Part shown: positions 38,141 through 50,439 of the stretch, in pieces
How positions within the stretch are numbered: position 1 is the first letter of the stretch
How the letters are laid out: every line of letters begins with the position of its first letter
Assembly (NCBI RefSeq): GCF_021347895.1
Contig: NC_067132.1
Span: 14,986,023-15,050,022, forward strand
DNA length: 64,000 nt
From: Acanthochromis polyacanthus
Taxonomy: Eukaryota > Chordata > Actinopteri > Pomacentridae
Reading direction: 5' to 3'
Notes under the pieces: generated by a model
The model's database searches: none
What the model saw: the letters and a program-made list of their open reading frames with translations, nothing else
What the model was told of the DNA's origin: nothing
Position numbers and translations under genes: made by a program

Positions 38141-40699
38141 AGAATCAGCGGAAATTAACAAACTTAATTTTTAAACGAAAAGGTTCTGTTTTCTTGATGG
38201 AAAGCTAGTACCTCACAGGTTAAGTAGTGGATGTTTCATGTGGATTTCTTTTAGTGGAGTCTTATTACCAGCTGAGATAATCTTTAATCCTGCTGTTTAC
38301 AGTACTGACTCCCTAAGAGGTGGAGAAAAAGGGCAGTCCACTATAATGATGACGTTTATCCTCATCACTAAATTCATCAGCTAAATTTAATGTCTTCATG
38401 TTAAGATACAGACATTAGTTTTCACTCCAGATATTAAGTAAAATGGTTGTCTTTTACTGCTCATACCTTACGTTTATTTTAGATGCATTCAGTGCACCAG
38501 GCTAAAGACCACATTTGAATCAATGTAAATGAAACTAAATGCATATTCTAGTTTAACTGGTTCATTGTCTTACTTACCCCCCTTTTTAAATTTCCAAGAA
38601 CCCTCAACAAACGGCATGCTGTTAAATTATTTTGCATAAGACTTTGAGTCATATTAGGGGTAGCATAATGAGACGGTGAAGTTAATCTCCATATAGCCTG
38701 TGATTGTTTAGATGCTGAACATTCCTGAAGTTTTTGAACCTAGCCTTGCAATTTTGGATATTTTGTGCTTGTATCCTGAGGTAAATGTCGAAACACGCAC
38801 TGAAAATAAAAGTAGAATGATATTAAGAACATTGATTCAGAAGTTGAAAGAATCCCCCAAAAAGGCATGATGCTGGAGTAAGTTAAGTTTTTGAAGTTTT
38901 CAAACTATTAATATTATGAGATGGATAAAGGAAAACATTTTATACAACCGTGTGACTGTCCACCATTTTATAGAAATTTCAGAGATAATGCTACTGACAT
39001 AAAATAGATTGTGTGTGTGTGGATTATGCAACATAGAACTGATCACAGGCAGGTTATGCTGAGTTGCCCATGTGGGTGTTTAAGAGGAATAAAATTATTG
39101 AGTGTTGCCTAAACTGCACAGGAGTTTTTGTGCTTCTCGTACTGACGAAGTTGCTTACTTATTTGATGATTAGTTTGATTATTGCACTTACATGAATAGA
39201 AAACAGGGGTTCCCATTGAAGGGGCCCCCAAGATATGAACTATTTGACCAATGAATTTAAATAAAACATTTGGCAAGGCCCCTGGTTCAAGTTGAAGACC
39301 CGCATCTAACTTCAGCATGAATTATAAAAGCGATGTCTTTGAAAACGACCTTGTACTTTCACTTTACTTTTTTCCCACTCTCTGTAAAGACCATGAAATG
39401 AAAGAAATATGTGTTGTTGTTGGGGCAAAGGAGTGCATGGTGTCTCCAGAGTCATTTTCATTCACAGATAAACACACGGCAGCTTCGGTAAACAAGATTC
39501 ACGGGGAAAGAGTGAGACACATTTGATAGTCATAAAGGATTTTTTCCCCTCAACGAGCAGAGATCAAATAAACTCTGTGTGTCTGAGGTGCCGCGTAGCC
39601 TCAAGCAGTGAAGCATAAATTTAGAACAAATCTTGTTTCTCTTACAAGGGTATTACTTTAATTTCTATGCTTGGGTAAAAAAGGGAAATGCGGGGGGCAA
39701 ATTATGGAAAAAAAAAAAACACCGAAGAAGGAAGCAAATCTTCCATCTATCCTTCCTATCCATCAGAAATTATGCTGTATCCTAGTTCAAGTTGTCACCT
39801 CATATACCACCTGACCCCGTAGCTCCCTTCTAAAATCAGTTTTGTTTGAAAATGAAAAAGCAATTTTCCTTGGGTTTATAATCCTTAGTAATAGTCAACC
39901 ATCATTTTTAATCTTTAGATGCATTTTAAATCCAAGCTGTAATGTCTTAACTCTCCGCCAAGGTCAAATATCTTAGCAAATAAGGCTTAAGCTTTGTTTT
40001 ATATGAAAGAATTACATGATTAATACCAAAGAATTAATCACGTACTCTTCAGATCTCCCAGATTGGGTTTGTGCTAAAGGATTATGCTGTCCTACTTTTT
40101 CACATGACATAAATTGACATGGAGGTTTGTTTAGCAAAGTACTGCTAAATACAGTCTTTTTAACTCTTTGGTTGCACAAGGAGCCTTGACTGCAGGCTGC
40201 AGCATTCACTGATATTGTAACTCTTGGAGTAATCATGACCAGTTATTGATTTATAGCCTGTGCAGCACAATTCAAATCATGACAGGGAAGTCTTTAATAT
40301 ATTAGTTTCAACAGATCCATTATTTCAAAGACAAACTAAAGCTCAATTTTGAATTAAATCATCGAAGCAGAAGTTCTTTGATATGTGAATTGTCTTCTGT
40401 TTTTTGTACGATCGTACCGCAGAGCACAGAAAAAATACGCTGGAGGAGTTAGGAAGAAGCTTACCTTTTTGAACAGGTCTCTCTGAAAAGGGGAAATGTG
40501 ATACAGGACACTTGCACTGGTGAGACCAAATCCTGTCCTGCTGAGAGTAAACAAACAGTGTGACTTTTCAACGGAAAATGACCACAATGAACACCTCATA
40601 TGCCCAGGTGTTTGTAACTCTCTTTTCTAGACTTAATGATAAATTAATCCAATAAGTCACTTTGGTGTTATGTTGACTCCTCAGAGTACAGTTTTATTA
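38141..40699. other. AT-rich unique DNA, no gene seen
   Basis: Short unrecognised frames only. Homopolymer A run at about 39708-39719. A perfect 12-bp palindrome GTACGATCGTAC with two CpGs lies at 40406-40417. Confidence 0.6.
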
Positions 40700-41310
40700 A
40701 AAAAAACCTGTTCCCTCATCCAAGAATGTCATGCTTTTGATAATGCTTTTAAGCAATGCCAGTAACTTTAGCAACTGTCCTCTCTACGGAATCGGTCATC
40801 GTTTGAAACTCCAAATCCAAATCATCACCTGCCACCTCTTGTTTCTGTATTTACGACCACCCAGGAGGCCATCTCTTATTAATGCACACTTTTATAAACT
40901 GGACAGCAGTTTCACTCCTCAACCCCCTCCTGTACGTCCAAACAAACTGTGATTTATAATTCATATGATTTATGATCTATTGGAGTGCTGAAGTACCGCC
41001 GTCTTCTCAGCCGTTCGTTTATACATGCGCCCACTATAGATAAAGTAAAACTAGATGTAGATGCATTGGATGATTTCATTCAAAATCTGCTCATGTGTTT
41101 ATTATGCACAATAAATCTAAAACCACTTGGAGTGTCAAAGCAATCTGTTGCCTCTGCTGCACTTTTATTGCTGGGCAAAATGATAAGTTGCTTGGTAAAT
41201 TGCAGGGATAGCGACACATGCATATTAATAGGAGATTCGGATGTCCCTGCATTTTGATCAATGCAAAATGAATAATTGCGGAATGTTTTGTGGCAAAGTT
41301 GTATCACAGT
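40700..41310. promoter_or_regulatory. Possible conserved non-coding block
   Basis: Repeat-free, balanced sequence with several unrecognised frames on both strands (40731-40952, 40985-41257). No domain is visible and no splice pair stands out, so regulation is only one possibility. Confidence 0.25.
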
Positions 41311-41869
41311 AAGGCCATGGATATTTTACTTTAGGGACTGAAAGAGACAGATGTATTTGAGTCATTGTGTACCAGCCAGCTTTAGTATTTACACGTGGTT
41401 CACTCATGGCCGGATCTAACACATTTTTAAAACATAAAACTACTCACTTTTTAAAACACTCTGATCCTGTGTACTTTGTTATTTTCATTTTACATTTTTA
41501 TGAAACATCTGAAATACGTTTTATCAGTTGGTGCAAGTGCATGTGATTAGCATATGAAAGGTTATATTTGACCCTCCGGAGTCAGTTGCATTTAGCATCC
41601 ATTTTGAGTCACGCTTCCCTTTTTGTTCTGGATTACCTTGGATATCACCTGGCTGTGACTGTGAGTCTAATGAATGTTGATGTCTCTATATGTGACAGAT
41701 ATTACACAATAAAAATGTTTCAGTAAAACTCACTATGTGGGGTAATTGGTGCTGTTTAAAAATGCATCAGGTTCGGCATGGCGGTGTCGACACATGCATA
41801 TACACACAAGCACGCACACACACACACGCACACACGCACACAGTTGCACGCCAGGCACTTTCTGATCTG
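41311..41869. other. Unique DNA ending in a CA microsatellite
   Basis: No gene. Imperfect CA repeat with CG interruptions at about 41799-41841. Confidence 0.6.
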
Positions 41870-42240
41870 ACCCGTCAAAACTCATTAAGGCTTAAAACAT
41901 ATTTCTAACTGACACCCGAAGTCTCCATTAGAAAACCGCCAATTACCGCTGAAAGATATCCCCCCACCTGCCTGCCACATTTGCATATGATTGGAGCGAT
42001 CAGTTAAAATGAGAGCATTTTGGCTCTGCTCAAAAATTCACAGTACGCCGCCAGATCAAGGGAAAGGGGGGGGGAGGCATAGTAATGTGAAGTCAGCGCT
42101 TTAAATGCAGGTTTAAAAGTTGCTTGGACTGCGGGGGTGAGAGTGGGGTTACGTCCTCAGAATCGTGGTTATAGATACAAGTTGGACAGCAGTGCCCCAT
42201 CTTTGCGCAGCTCTCAGCAATAAACTGTTTTGCCGGCGCG
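41870..42240. promoter_or_regulatory. Candidate enhancer or promoter: octamer with inverted CCAAT
   Basis: CCAATTACCG near 41938, octamer ATTTGCAT (41979-41986) directly followed by TATGATTGG (inverted CCAAT at 41990-41994), then a CpG-bearing patch and a run of nine G at about 42066-42074. The octamer plus inverted CCAAT layout recurs at 53385-53395. Confidence 0.4.
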
Positions 42241-43539
42241 GAGTGGATCTAAACATCTCTCATTTAAATACATTTGAATACAAGGACAAAAAATAATAGG
42301 CACTGAACATGTAGCTCTATTGTCGTGGGAGTAAGGAGTGCAAGCAGTGCAGTTTTGCGCAATTATGAATGTTTTAATGGCAAAGTTATGCCCATAGATT
42401 TTTTTATTTTTTATTTTTTTGCCGTGGTTTAGGAACATGTTGGGGTTTGTCAGTGTGCAATTGTGTGTGGGGAAGAGAGAGGAAGATTTAGGGCCTTTGC
42501 ATCATGGTTTTCAAGAAAAACAGCACTTATACCCATTACAATCAAGATCATTCATGTTGAAGTCGTCCTTTCTGGGTCTCTGTCTCTCTCTCTCTACTCT
42601 TTATTCTTTTGTCTCTGTCTGTCAGTCTGATTGTCTGACCATTACTGCCTTGATAAAGTTGTCTGGAAATGAGAAGTCAGGTCTTCAATCAGTGCAGAAG
42701 TAGGCCAATAGATGTGAATCCAAACATATGTCAATCAGAGACATAATCACCAGGCCTCTGGCTGAGGTGGGAACTGTAACAGTGGACACTATGGTAAAGA
42801 CACACACGTGCTCTCATTCATAGAGGGTCAGTGATTACTGATAACTTCTATTTTTGTCTTACAGTGGTGCTAAATAAATCTCTACACACTATGCCTGACG
42901 GTCATTGTTGCATCCATAGCGACATCATCTTTTCTTTTGACAGATGCAACCTTTTTAGAGTAAATAGATGATATGCTGCAGAGAACGTGAGATATAGAAC
43001 AAAAATCGATGTTCAATATCCAGGTCGAGTCCTGCAGTGTATGCATTAGGATTTCACAGGAAAAAGTTTCAGGAAACTGTCATTTAAAAGAAAAATGACC
43101 GATTCGAATGGAGAATATAATATAACATACCAAAAAAAAAAGAAAAAAGTGAATTCTGGTCACTGTGCTGATGACAGCTACTATGTGGGTATCATGTGTG
43201 GATGGAGCTTAAATATCATTGGATGAGGTTGTCAGACTTTGCTGAATGTGAGAAAATTAAAATATAAATATAATAGGTTGAGATAATGTGAATTGGGTTA
43301 TTAGCCTCCTGTTGGAAAAAAAACTGGTGATGACATTGATTGTAAGGTGTGACACATTTTCTTTATATGCAACAGACAATGATGACTGTGCTGATGGCAG
43401 GACGATCATTATCACCATAATCATCATTGGTATAATCAGTACTGTTTTCAGAGGGAGATTGCTTTGAGCCTCCTATTGGTTGTTCAGAGTGCGATAGGGA
43501 GATGGAGGGACACGCACACATACAGATAAACCCAGCGGC
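42241..43539. other. Non-coding DNA, no gene seen; near-consensus PBX-MEIS site at 42728
   Basis: AT-rich DNA with a T-rich run at 42400-42420 and a CT tract at about 42580-42600. ATGTCAATCA (42728-42737) is the minus-strand TGATTGACAT, one base off the PBX-MEIS consensus. An A-rich run lies at 43132-43147. Confidence 0.5.
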
Positions 43540-43905
43540 TCTAAACGAGGCTCTTCATTGTTTCCCATGTGATTAAAACCGAGTGCCGTTGAGTCTCTTA
43601 TATTGTCATCAGCCTGCTTGTGTGTGTGTGTGTGTTTGCTCTCCCTGCAGTGGACCTGCTCTAAATGAATGTCAGCTTGCCTTAGTCCAAGCATGGGCCC
43701 CAATGCGGCCGATCGATACTTCATTAGGCTCTGGATTGTCTTGTGTCCATGCAACCTTGAAGCTGTTCCTTAATTACCCCAGCATTAAGGCCCTGGACGG
43801 CGCTACAGACCACGCTACACTGAGGATGACCAGACTCAACAAAGCAGTGACCCCTCCCTCCTTACCCCTCCCACACCCCCTTGCCTCCCTGCATCAGATG
43901 CAAAA
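43540..43905 (+). promoter_or_regulatory. Candidate conserved non-coding element or unproven exon
   Basis: After a TG tract (43620-43634) and a polypyrimidine-AG (ending 43650), a frame stays open to a stop at 43919-43921. Its translation (NECQLALVQAW, PSIKALDGATDH) has normal amino-acid balance but no recognised domain, and no strong donor was found. CTTAATTACCC at about 43770 is more typical of regulatory DNA. I favour non-coding conserved DNA. Confidence 0.3.
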
Positions 43906-44025
43906 ATGCTCAGATATATAGACACACACACATAGAGGTACACATACAGTACAGGAACATGTACACATGCATGCACCCAAGTCGACATGTATTCATGCAT
44001 GCATGTATGCCCCTTCTTTCCCTTT

Positions 44026-44033
<8 letters not shown>

Positions 44034-44117
<84 letters not shown>

Positions 44118-44124
44118 ACACACA

Positions 44125-44167
<43 letters not shown>
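44034..44167 (+). repeat. (CA)n microsatellite with two CAGA interruptions
   Basis: About 134 bases of CA broken by CAGA at about 44111-44114 and 44123-44126. Frames through it (His-Thr, Cys-Val) are artefacts. Confidence 0.99.
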
Positions 44168-44169
<2 letters not shown>

Positions 44170-44740
44170 ATACATAGCACCTTGAGGCTACAGTGGAAGC
44201 AGGGGTTGAAAGGGGAGGAGGATGGGTGAGGAAGGGAGGGCAGGAGATTGGAGAGGGCAGGAGAGAAAGGGTGAATTGAGGGCAATGAGGGGTACACAGA
44301 CACAATCAGCAGTAGATAAAAGGGAGTATGTATGAATTTTATGGGTTTCTAATAATTACTGAAAATGACTGAGGATGGCAGAACAGTACAGTTGATTTTT
44401 GTGATTTAAGTTCAAAAAGGGGGTTTTGCCAGATCTCGCATTATTTTCATTTTTTTGTGGCAATTTTACTATCTGCCATGTAGCAATAAAGAAATAATTA
44501 TCAAAACTATTTGATTTCAGTGTTTATGGTGCAATTACTAGCCTCTTTTTCAAGATGTGAAGCAGACAGCACACAAGATAAAATGCTTAAATGTCACCGG
44601 GCTTGACATTTTGACCATGCATGTGTGTATGTATGTATTTATATAAAGTGTGTAGGTGTGCATTTCATGTCTGTGTGTTGCATTTGTGTGCACTTGTGTG
44701 TGTTTGTGCGTGTGTGTGTGTGCGCGCGTTTTGCACTGAG
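44168..44740. other. Non-coding DNA with G-rich and TG-rich patches
   Basis: G+A-rich stretch at about 44198-44292, AT-rich DNA to 44600, then TATG/TG words to 44725. No gene. Confidence 0.6.
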
Positions 44741-45215
44741 TCTAATCCTTTCCATTCACGGAGAGCAGGGATTTCTGGGAGGAGGACGAGGAAGGGGGAA
44801 GAGAGAGAAGTGGGAGGAGCGAGAAAAAGATGATGTGGAGTCGAGGAGGAGAAAACAAAACATAAATAAATTAATTTCTTTTCTTCTTGTGCGCTGAGTC
44901 AGAAATGGGTAACATTTTTAGAGAGTTAGAAATACTGTGCTGCTCCTAATGTAAGCAGGTGGAAAACTGAAGTAATAACGGGAAGATTCAGGCAGAGTAA
45001 AGACGCGAGAGAGGGAGGATGAAGAAAGATGAGAGGCGGTAGAATGTGTTCAAATAGATCATTACAATGAAAAGAGAAAGAAAGGGGGAGACGGGCACAC
45101 GACGACGGAGGTAGAAGAGGAGGAAGTTGAGGAGGAGTGAGGGGGAGAGAATGGGTGAGATGTGGAAGAGGAGGCAGATGGGAGGGAGGGGGAGGGAGGA
45201 GGTGGGGTGCAGTCA
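44741..45215 (+). repeat. Purine-rich tracts
   Basis: Plus strand is mostly A+G at 44760-44860 and 45000-45210, with some interruption. Low-complexity frames only. Contains a G-quadruplex motif listed separately. Confidence 0.7.
45180..45196 (+). other. G-quadruplex motif
   Basis: Four G runs (3, 3, 5, 3) separated by single A residues: a compact fit to the G3-N1-7 rule with one-base loops, the most stable class (established). More G runs follow to about 45207. Confidence 0.7.
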
Positions 45216-45620
45216 AATGGCACTCATGACAAATGACATCCCCTGTCTCCCAGTCCCCTCTCCTCAGCACCATGATTTGTCATCTCCACTTCTGACATTT
45301 TTCATCGCACTATCAAATCACCCTGACAGAATGATATTTTCTAATTCTCCCAGCCTTGGAGCACGCCAAAAATAATGGCCTCCACATGCTATGCACACTC
45401 TTTCTCTGTTTCCCTACCTCTCTCTTTATTTTCCATCCTCTGTCTCGCATAAACAGCCGGTGATTCTTTAATAATGAAAATGCTGCATCGCAAATACATT
45501 GCAGGCAGGATTTGACTGGGAGCAATATGCTTCTCAGAGTCATTTGAGTTGTCTCATTTAAGAGGTGGCACGTGTTACTGTCATTTTCAAAAGCTGTACT
45601 GGTAACATTTTGGATTTGTT
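45216..45620. promoter_or_regulatory. Candidate conserved non-coding element
   Basis: Balanced, repeat-free sequence. TCAGCACCATG (45264-45274) matches the left half of the REST/NRSF element but the right half is absent. Frames on the minus strand match nothing known. Confidence 0.3.
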
Positions 45621-46595
45621 GGTTTGCATGTGAGGTGGAATGATACACATGAAAAGGGCAACTACATGTTTTTTTCTCCTGGAAGAAAAAGTTGCTTTCT
45701 TTTAATAAAGAAAAATTAAACATACAGAAAGATTACAGAAAATCAATTTAAAGTCAATTATTTCTGTAACCAGTTTCAAATTGTATGTCCAAATTTTCAA
45801 AAATGCATTGAATGAAATGACATTTGCACTGTTTTGTCAGTAGTTTCTGTGGTGAACATGATGATAATCACCGCGGTAATCCTTTATCTTTTTCACTGCT
45901 AACAGAACTTAGACGAGTCCCCACCTGCTGAGCCTTTGATTTTCCAGCGTATAACCCTCCATTGTTTTATTGAATATTAATAAGGACAATGTCATATCTT
46001 CTATGACCCACCTTTTCCATAATCCGGGTCATGGCACTGCAAATGAGTTTATGGCTAATTCCATCTCAGCAGGAGATCACTATCACTCTAGCCCAAAGGC
46101 ATACAAAGAAATGAGGATCTCCTTGAGTCTTTGCATGACTGCTGGCTTTGGATCTTTTTGATACCCAAACAATGTTTACCTCTGCAATGTATGGATCTAC
46201 CTGCATCTAATGCTATTTTGGAGGAAGATTGTGAATAGTAAAAAGTTAAGATTTTAAAAATAATATAATTTAAAGTTGGTTGCATATCTTCTCAAGATAT
46301 TGTAAACTTCCCAAGTTTTTACACAATACCAAATTATTGGCTGTTTTGTGGGGTGCTTTTTATAAAAACACCCTCTACATGCTAGTATAATTTTGTATAT
46401 ATATTATATTTTAAACATGTATTTTTAACATGTAGATATTTACACCTTTACAATATAGTTTTCCTACAGTACATCAAAGCTGTTTGTCTGTTGTTATAAT
46501 TTCAAATGTAGTCTATCTGTCTGTGTATATATATATATATATGTGTGTGTAATCTGTGCTTGTGTTCCAATATTTTTTTCTCCTTTTTCCTGACT
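45621..46595. other. AT-rich DNA with a possible regulatory patch at 45880-46150
   Basis: The patch has balanced composition and no repeats; the rest is AT-rich. TA repeat then TG repeat at 46525-46550. No gene. Confidence 0.5.
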
Positions 46596-47050
46596 TTCTC
46601 AGTCTCTGTATCAGTTTTACATCAGGGGTAATTATGCATTATCCAACAAGGGATCAGTGTCTTGCTTTAAGCAGCACTCGGGTGTTGTTGTTTAATGTAA
46701 TAAATGTCATGTATGCATGGCTTCACATGCGCTTCGTTAGCAGTTTAATGCTAACCATTAAGCATCACCAGTGCCTCCCAGCTATGAGCCAACATCTGCT
46801 AATGACACTAGCATTTAGCTGAAATCATCATGTGGAGAAGGATAAACACTGTTCATGACGCCTTACCACTTGCTACTGTGAAACTTGTTCATTATCTGCC
46901 GCTATAAATGTCACACGGGGAAGAGAATCACATAGGAGTATATCAGATGTTATTTTAATAAACACATTATGCTTTGGTTATGTTAGTGCCATCTGTGCAG
47001 GCACACGATTATTGTGCATAGTGACATTATTGTCATTATTTGATTGTAGT
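46596..47050. promoter_or_regulatory. Candidate conserved non-coding element
   Basis: Repeat-free sequence with GGTAATTATGCATTA, CAGTTTAATGCTAACC, CATTAAGCATC and CTAATGACACTAGC words, a typical homeodomain-rich enhancer texture. Short unrelated frames only. Confidence 0.35.
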
Positions 47051-47776
47051 TATCAGTCAACAAACATCTGTTGTCCAAATGAAGGATTTAATGCAATAGT
47101 TAAGCACAATTCATTGCATTTTGCATTCATTTTATTTCTTTGCTATATCATGGCCATTATATATATATTTAATACTTTAACACAGGGTCTACTTTATAAA
47201 GTTTAAACATTTAAAGTTAGCTTGATTTTTTTTCTTGTTAGTCAACCATATGACTATGCTTTTGTAATACAAAGTTATGTGCTGGCAACACGCGGAAACT
47301 GAGAGAATATTAAAGCAATTTCAACTCTGCCCGCTCTGAGATTGGGCCACAGTCAAAAGTAATACCAAAGCAGAAGAGATCAGTTTTCTATCATCTGAGA
47401 ATTCTCTAAAGATGAAATAGGCCTCATAAATGAGTCTCAATGATAACTGATGTATGGTAAATGATAGAGAGGAGATAATATAGGAAATTGGGCGAATAGT
47501 GTCTGGAGACTGAATCAATTCATTTCGAAGTACAGATCTACTCCGGGTCCTACTTTTTTTAAGGTACATTCTGTGCTTTGCTGAAAATTTCATACTAACT
47601 CTTGCACTGCACACATGGGCTGTATGGTCAGGCATGTGCATACACATACACCGACATATGCATGGATGCACACATTCTTTTTTTCTTACTAAGGAAATGG
47701 AAGAAAGGTAGCAGTTATAGTAAAGAGGCTGAGTGGATATCGGCCTACACATCATAGGCTGAAAGTGTGCTTTTTC
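47051..47776. other. AT-rich DNA, no gene seen
   Basis: TA run at 47159-47169. A 144-codon minus-strand frame (47321-47755) has no recognisable domain. Confidence 0.6.
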
Positions 47777-47833
47777 TTGTGCTCAAGAGCACATGAACAA
47801 CCACGTGCCCAGTTGATGTGCTCTTGAGCACAA
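47777..47833. repeat. Perfect 17-bp inverted repeat, each arm itself palindromic, E-box at centre
   Basis: Left arm TTGTGCTCAAGAGCACA (47777-47793) and right arm TGTGCTCTTGAGCACAA (47817-47833) are exact inverses around a 23-base loop. Each arm is itself TGTGCTC-NN-GAGCACA, so the heptamer occurs four times. The loop holds the palindromic E-box CACGTG (47802-47807), within half a base of the symmetry centre. It could form a hairpin or cruciform, be a multimeric protein-binding site, or be a small non-coding RNA hairpin. No known element matches. Confidence 0.9.
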
Positions 47834-48059
47834 CACACTAGCTGCTTGGTATTCTATCTCTTTTTGGTTGCTCTTGATAAGACCATCTGACTGAACCTGA
47901 GTGTAAAATGTTGGGGAGTGGGACAAGAGGGGAATGGGAGATAAGTGGAAGAGAGGGAACGGTAGTAGAGTGGATAGATAGGGTGGAGGTAAAGGAGAAA
48001 AGAGGAAAGGAGAGAAGAGGAGTAAGGAGGAGAGATTGATTTGGCCAGCCAGGAGATGA
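47834..48059 (+). repeat. Purine-rich tract
   Basis: G+A-rich plus strand at about 47905-48040, low complexity; the overlapping minus-strand frames are Ser/Pro/Leu-rich artefacts. Confidence 0.6.
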
Positions 48060-48420
48060 CTGCTGATGAAGGCCTCTCATAGACAGATGGATACAGCGTC
48101 AGGTCCCCGCTCCTATAAACCCTCAGCCTAATCCGCCTCAAATTTCCCTCTGATTGCTTCTAAATTGCCTTCTCCCATAGTTTCCTGCTGATTTCTCACC
48201 GTGAACTCCTTCTCTCCCTGCTTGCCTCTCTGAACAGGGAATGATGTTGAGCCCAGGGAGCTGCTTCCTCGGGTTTGGCCAAAGAATGTGCTAAGAGAGC
48301 AATAGGGGAGGGTGTGAGGGGTGATGGCTCCTGTGCCCTTGTTCAGTGTGTGAGTGCATGTGCCAGTCCCCTCATAAAACCAGTCACAGGTCTTGTCATT
48401 AAAATGCATTATCATCCCAC
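48060..48420. promoter_or_regulatory. Possible conserved non-coding block
   Basis: Balanced, repeat-free sequence between a purine tract and a pyrimidine tract. Frames on both strands overlap and are unrecognised. Confidence 0.25.
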
Positions 48421-48740
48421 TGTGTCAAGAGAGGAGACAAATAGTCTTTCTCTTTGCCTGCTATCTCTGTCTCATTCTTATTCTCTCTTTCATATACTCC
48501 CTGACTCCATCTCACCAGGGGTGTGTATAGGTGGTAGTAGTGGAAACAAGTCTCTTTTTTTCATCTTCCCTCTCTCTTTTAATTTCTTGCTTCTCTGTTG
48601 TTCCACTTGCTTTAATCTGTTTTTCTTTTCCCATATGTTGTTGTGCTTTTTTGGTGGGTATTGGACCTCCTCTCACTTCACCATCTCCATTTTCTTTCCC
48701 TCTTGCTTTATATGCTCTTGCTCTAACGCACTGCACAGAG
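48421..48740 (+). repeat. Pyrimidine-rich tract
   Basis: Plus strand mostly C+T over about 300 bases. The 189-codon frame at 48275-48844 owes its length and Phe/Leu/Ser/Cys richness to this bias and shows no domain. Confidence 0.6.
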
Positions 48741-50439
48741 TTAGACGAAATGTAATGCAGAATTGTTCAGAGTGGGGACACTGTTTTCTGTCAGTGGCGT
48801 GGGTGCCCCCCACTCAGCAGCATGATAACAAAGCTACAGTCTAACGCACTCTGATTTGTTTGCTATTCGTTTATCATGTGACCTTTCTCTGCCGTCATTA
48901 ATACTGGGACAGGAGAGGAGATGGACAGAGAGAGACAGGACAGACATACAGAGAGACAAAACCAAAATCAAAGAAGCATACATTTAGAGATGCAGAAAGA
49001 AAGGTCAAGTAAAGAGACAAACAGGATAGGAGGGAGCTTTAGAGAGAACAGAGGGAGTCTGCAGAGAGGGAGAGAGAGAGAGAATAAAATTGTGTGAGGG
49101 AGAGATAGCAGAGAAGGAGCAGAGAAGATTGCATTTTAGAATTACTGGCCAACACCTAACAATTTATGCCCTCATGCAGTGCTTGGCAGCAGCTGGAGTC
49201 TGCAAAGCCTGCGGTGAGTGTGCATGTGTGTGCATGTTTGTGTGTGTGAGAGAGAGTGTGGTGGAAGAGAGTAAAGGTAAGCTACAATACTCTATAGCAG
49301 CGAAGTGACATTATCAAGGGGCATTAACGGAAAGGTGTATCACTGCCTCTGTACACCGATATGTTTTTATTCAGTGAAACAAGGCTTGTATGCTGGCAAC
49401 AACAGCGTCCTGCAGAAAGAAGAAAGCAGCATAAAAAAAGCAAGAATTATGTTATAGGCCATCGAATGTTTCCCATTTTATTTAACTTTGCACAAAATCT
49501 TCACAGCAGTAATAAGTCCTAAATAATACAAATGTCAGAAATAGATCTACTTCCTGATTTCAAGAAATTGAGCTGATTTAGAGAGAAAACTGGTCAAACA
49601 AAACTATTCCCAATGTAAAATCTGATTATTTTAATGCTATAATGGCATCCGTTTAAAGAAAAGAAGAACTTCAATAAAAAAGAAAATCAATGACTTTCAA
49701 GCTTCATTGTTGTGTTAAAAGTTGAAGTTAAAATAGTGAGGTCAACTCCAGACTCTGTGATCAACTCCACAAGGCCTGGCAGACAAATAGCTCTGCCAAG
49801 CCAAAACTCTATAAGCCTGTGAGAATAGACGCTAACGCAAACCATTTGTAGTGCTGTTTTTTTATGAACAGTTAATCCATTACAACATGAGACTGTAGTT
49901 AAGAAAACTTTGATCCAGTTGGGGGCAAATAAGGATACTGGTAATTTTGTCAGTTTGTTGATGGCTGAAAGGATTAAGATAAAGTGCAATTCTTGTGCTC
50001 AGACAACCCCCACATTTAAAAAAAAAATGGGTTCATGAAACGAGGGGAAACAGTGGTAGTCATAACAATATCTTTTTATCCGTATTTATGCACAGTTGCA
50101 CAAACACACACACACTTAAACACAAGCCTCATCATCCCCTGCTATCTGCCATCAGTCTATGAGCTTCTACAGGAAAGACCACAGTGAGCCACAGTGGGCA
50201 GTGGAGGTGGTAGTGAGAGCCAAAAAAATTAAACCATCTACGGGGAGCTCCAGTCTGAGAATATGAACAGAAAAATGAAGGTGACATTTGAGAGAGAGAG
50301 AGAGAGGGGGGCGTGGGGGGTATACTGGTGAGGCTGGGAGGGGGGATTTAATAGGTCCCTGAGACACGAAGGGTGTGAGATGAGATGATGAAACCAGAGG
50401 ATAGAGAGGAGGGAGGGCGGGAAGAGAGAGGGAGATTGT
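48741..50439. other. Non-coding DNA with GA-rich tracts, no gene seen
   Basis: GA-rich at 48910-49110 (GA repeat at about 49069-49082) and at 50290-50440 (GA repeat about 50291-50305 followed by G runs). Unique AT-rich DNA between. No recognised frame. Confidence 0.6.

Noticed and set aside
45264..45274. REST/NRSF element
   Set aside because: Only the left half-site matches; the right half is missing at any allowed spacing that I could see.
47321..47755. 144-codon minus-strand frame
   Set aside because: No domain, irregular composition, no supporting signals.
48275..48844. 189-codon plus-strand frame
   Set aside because: Length comes from a pyrimidine tract; no domain, hydrophobic bias explained by CT/TT codons, no splice or leader context.
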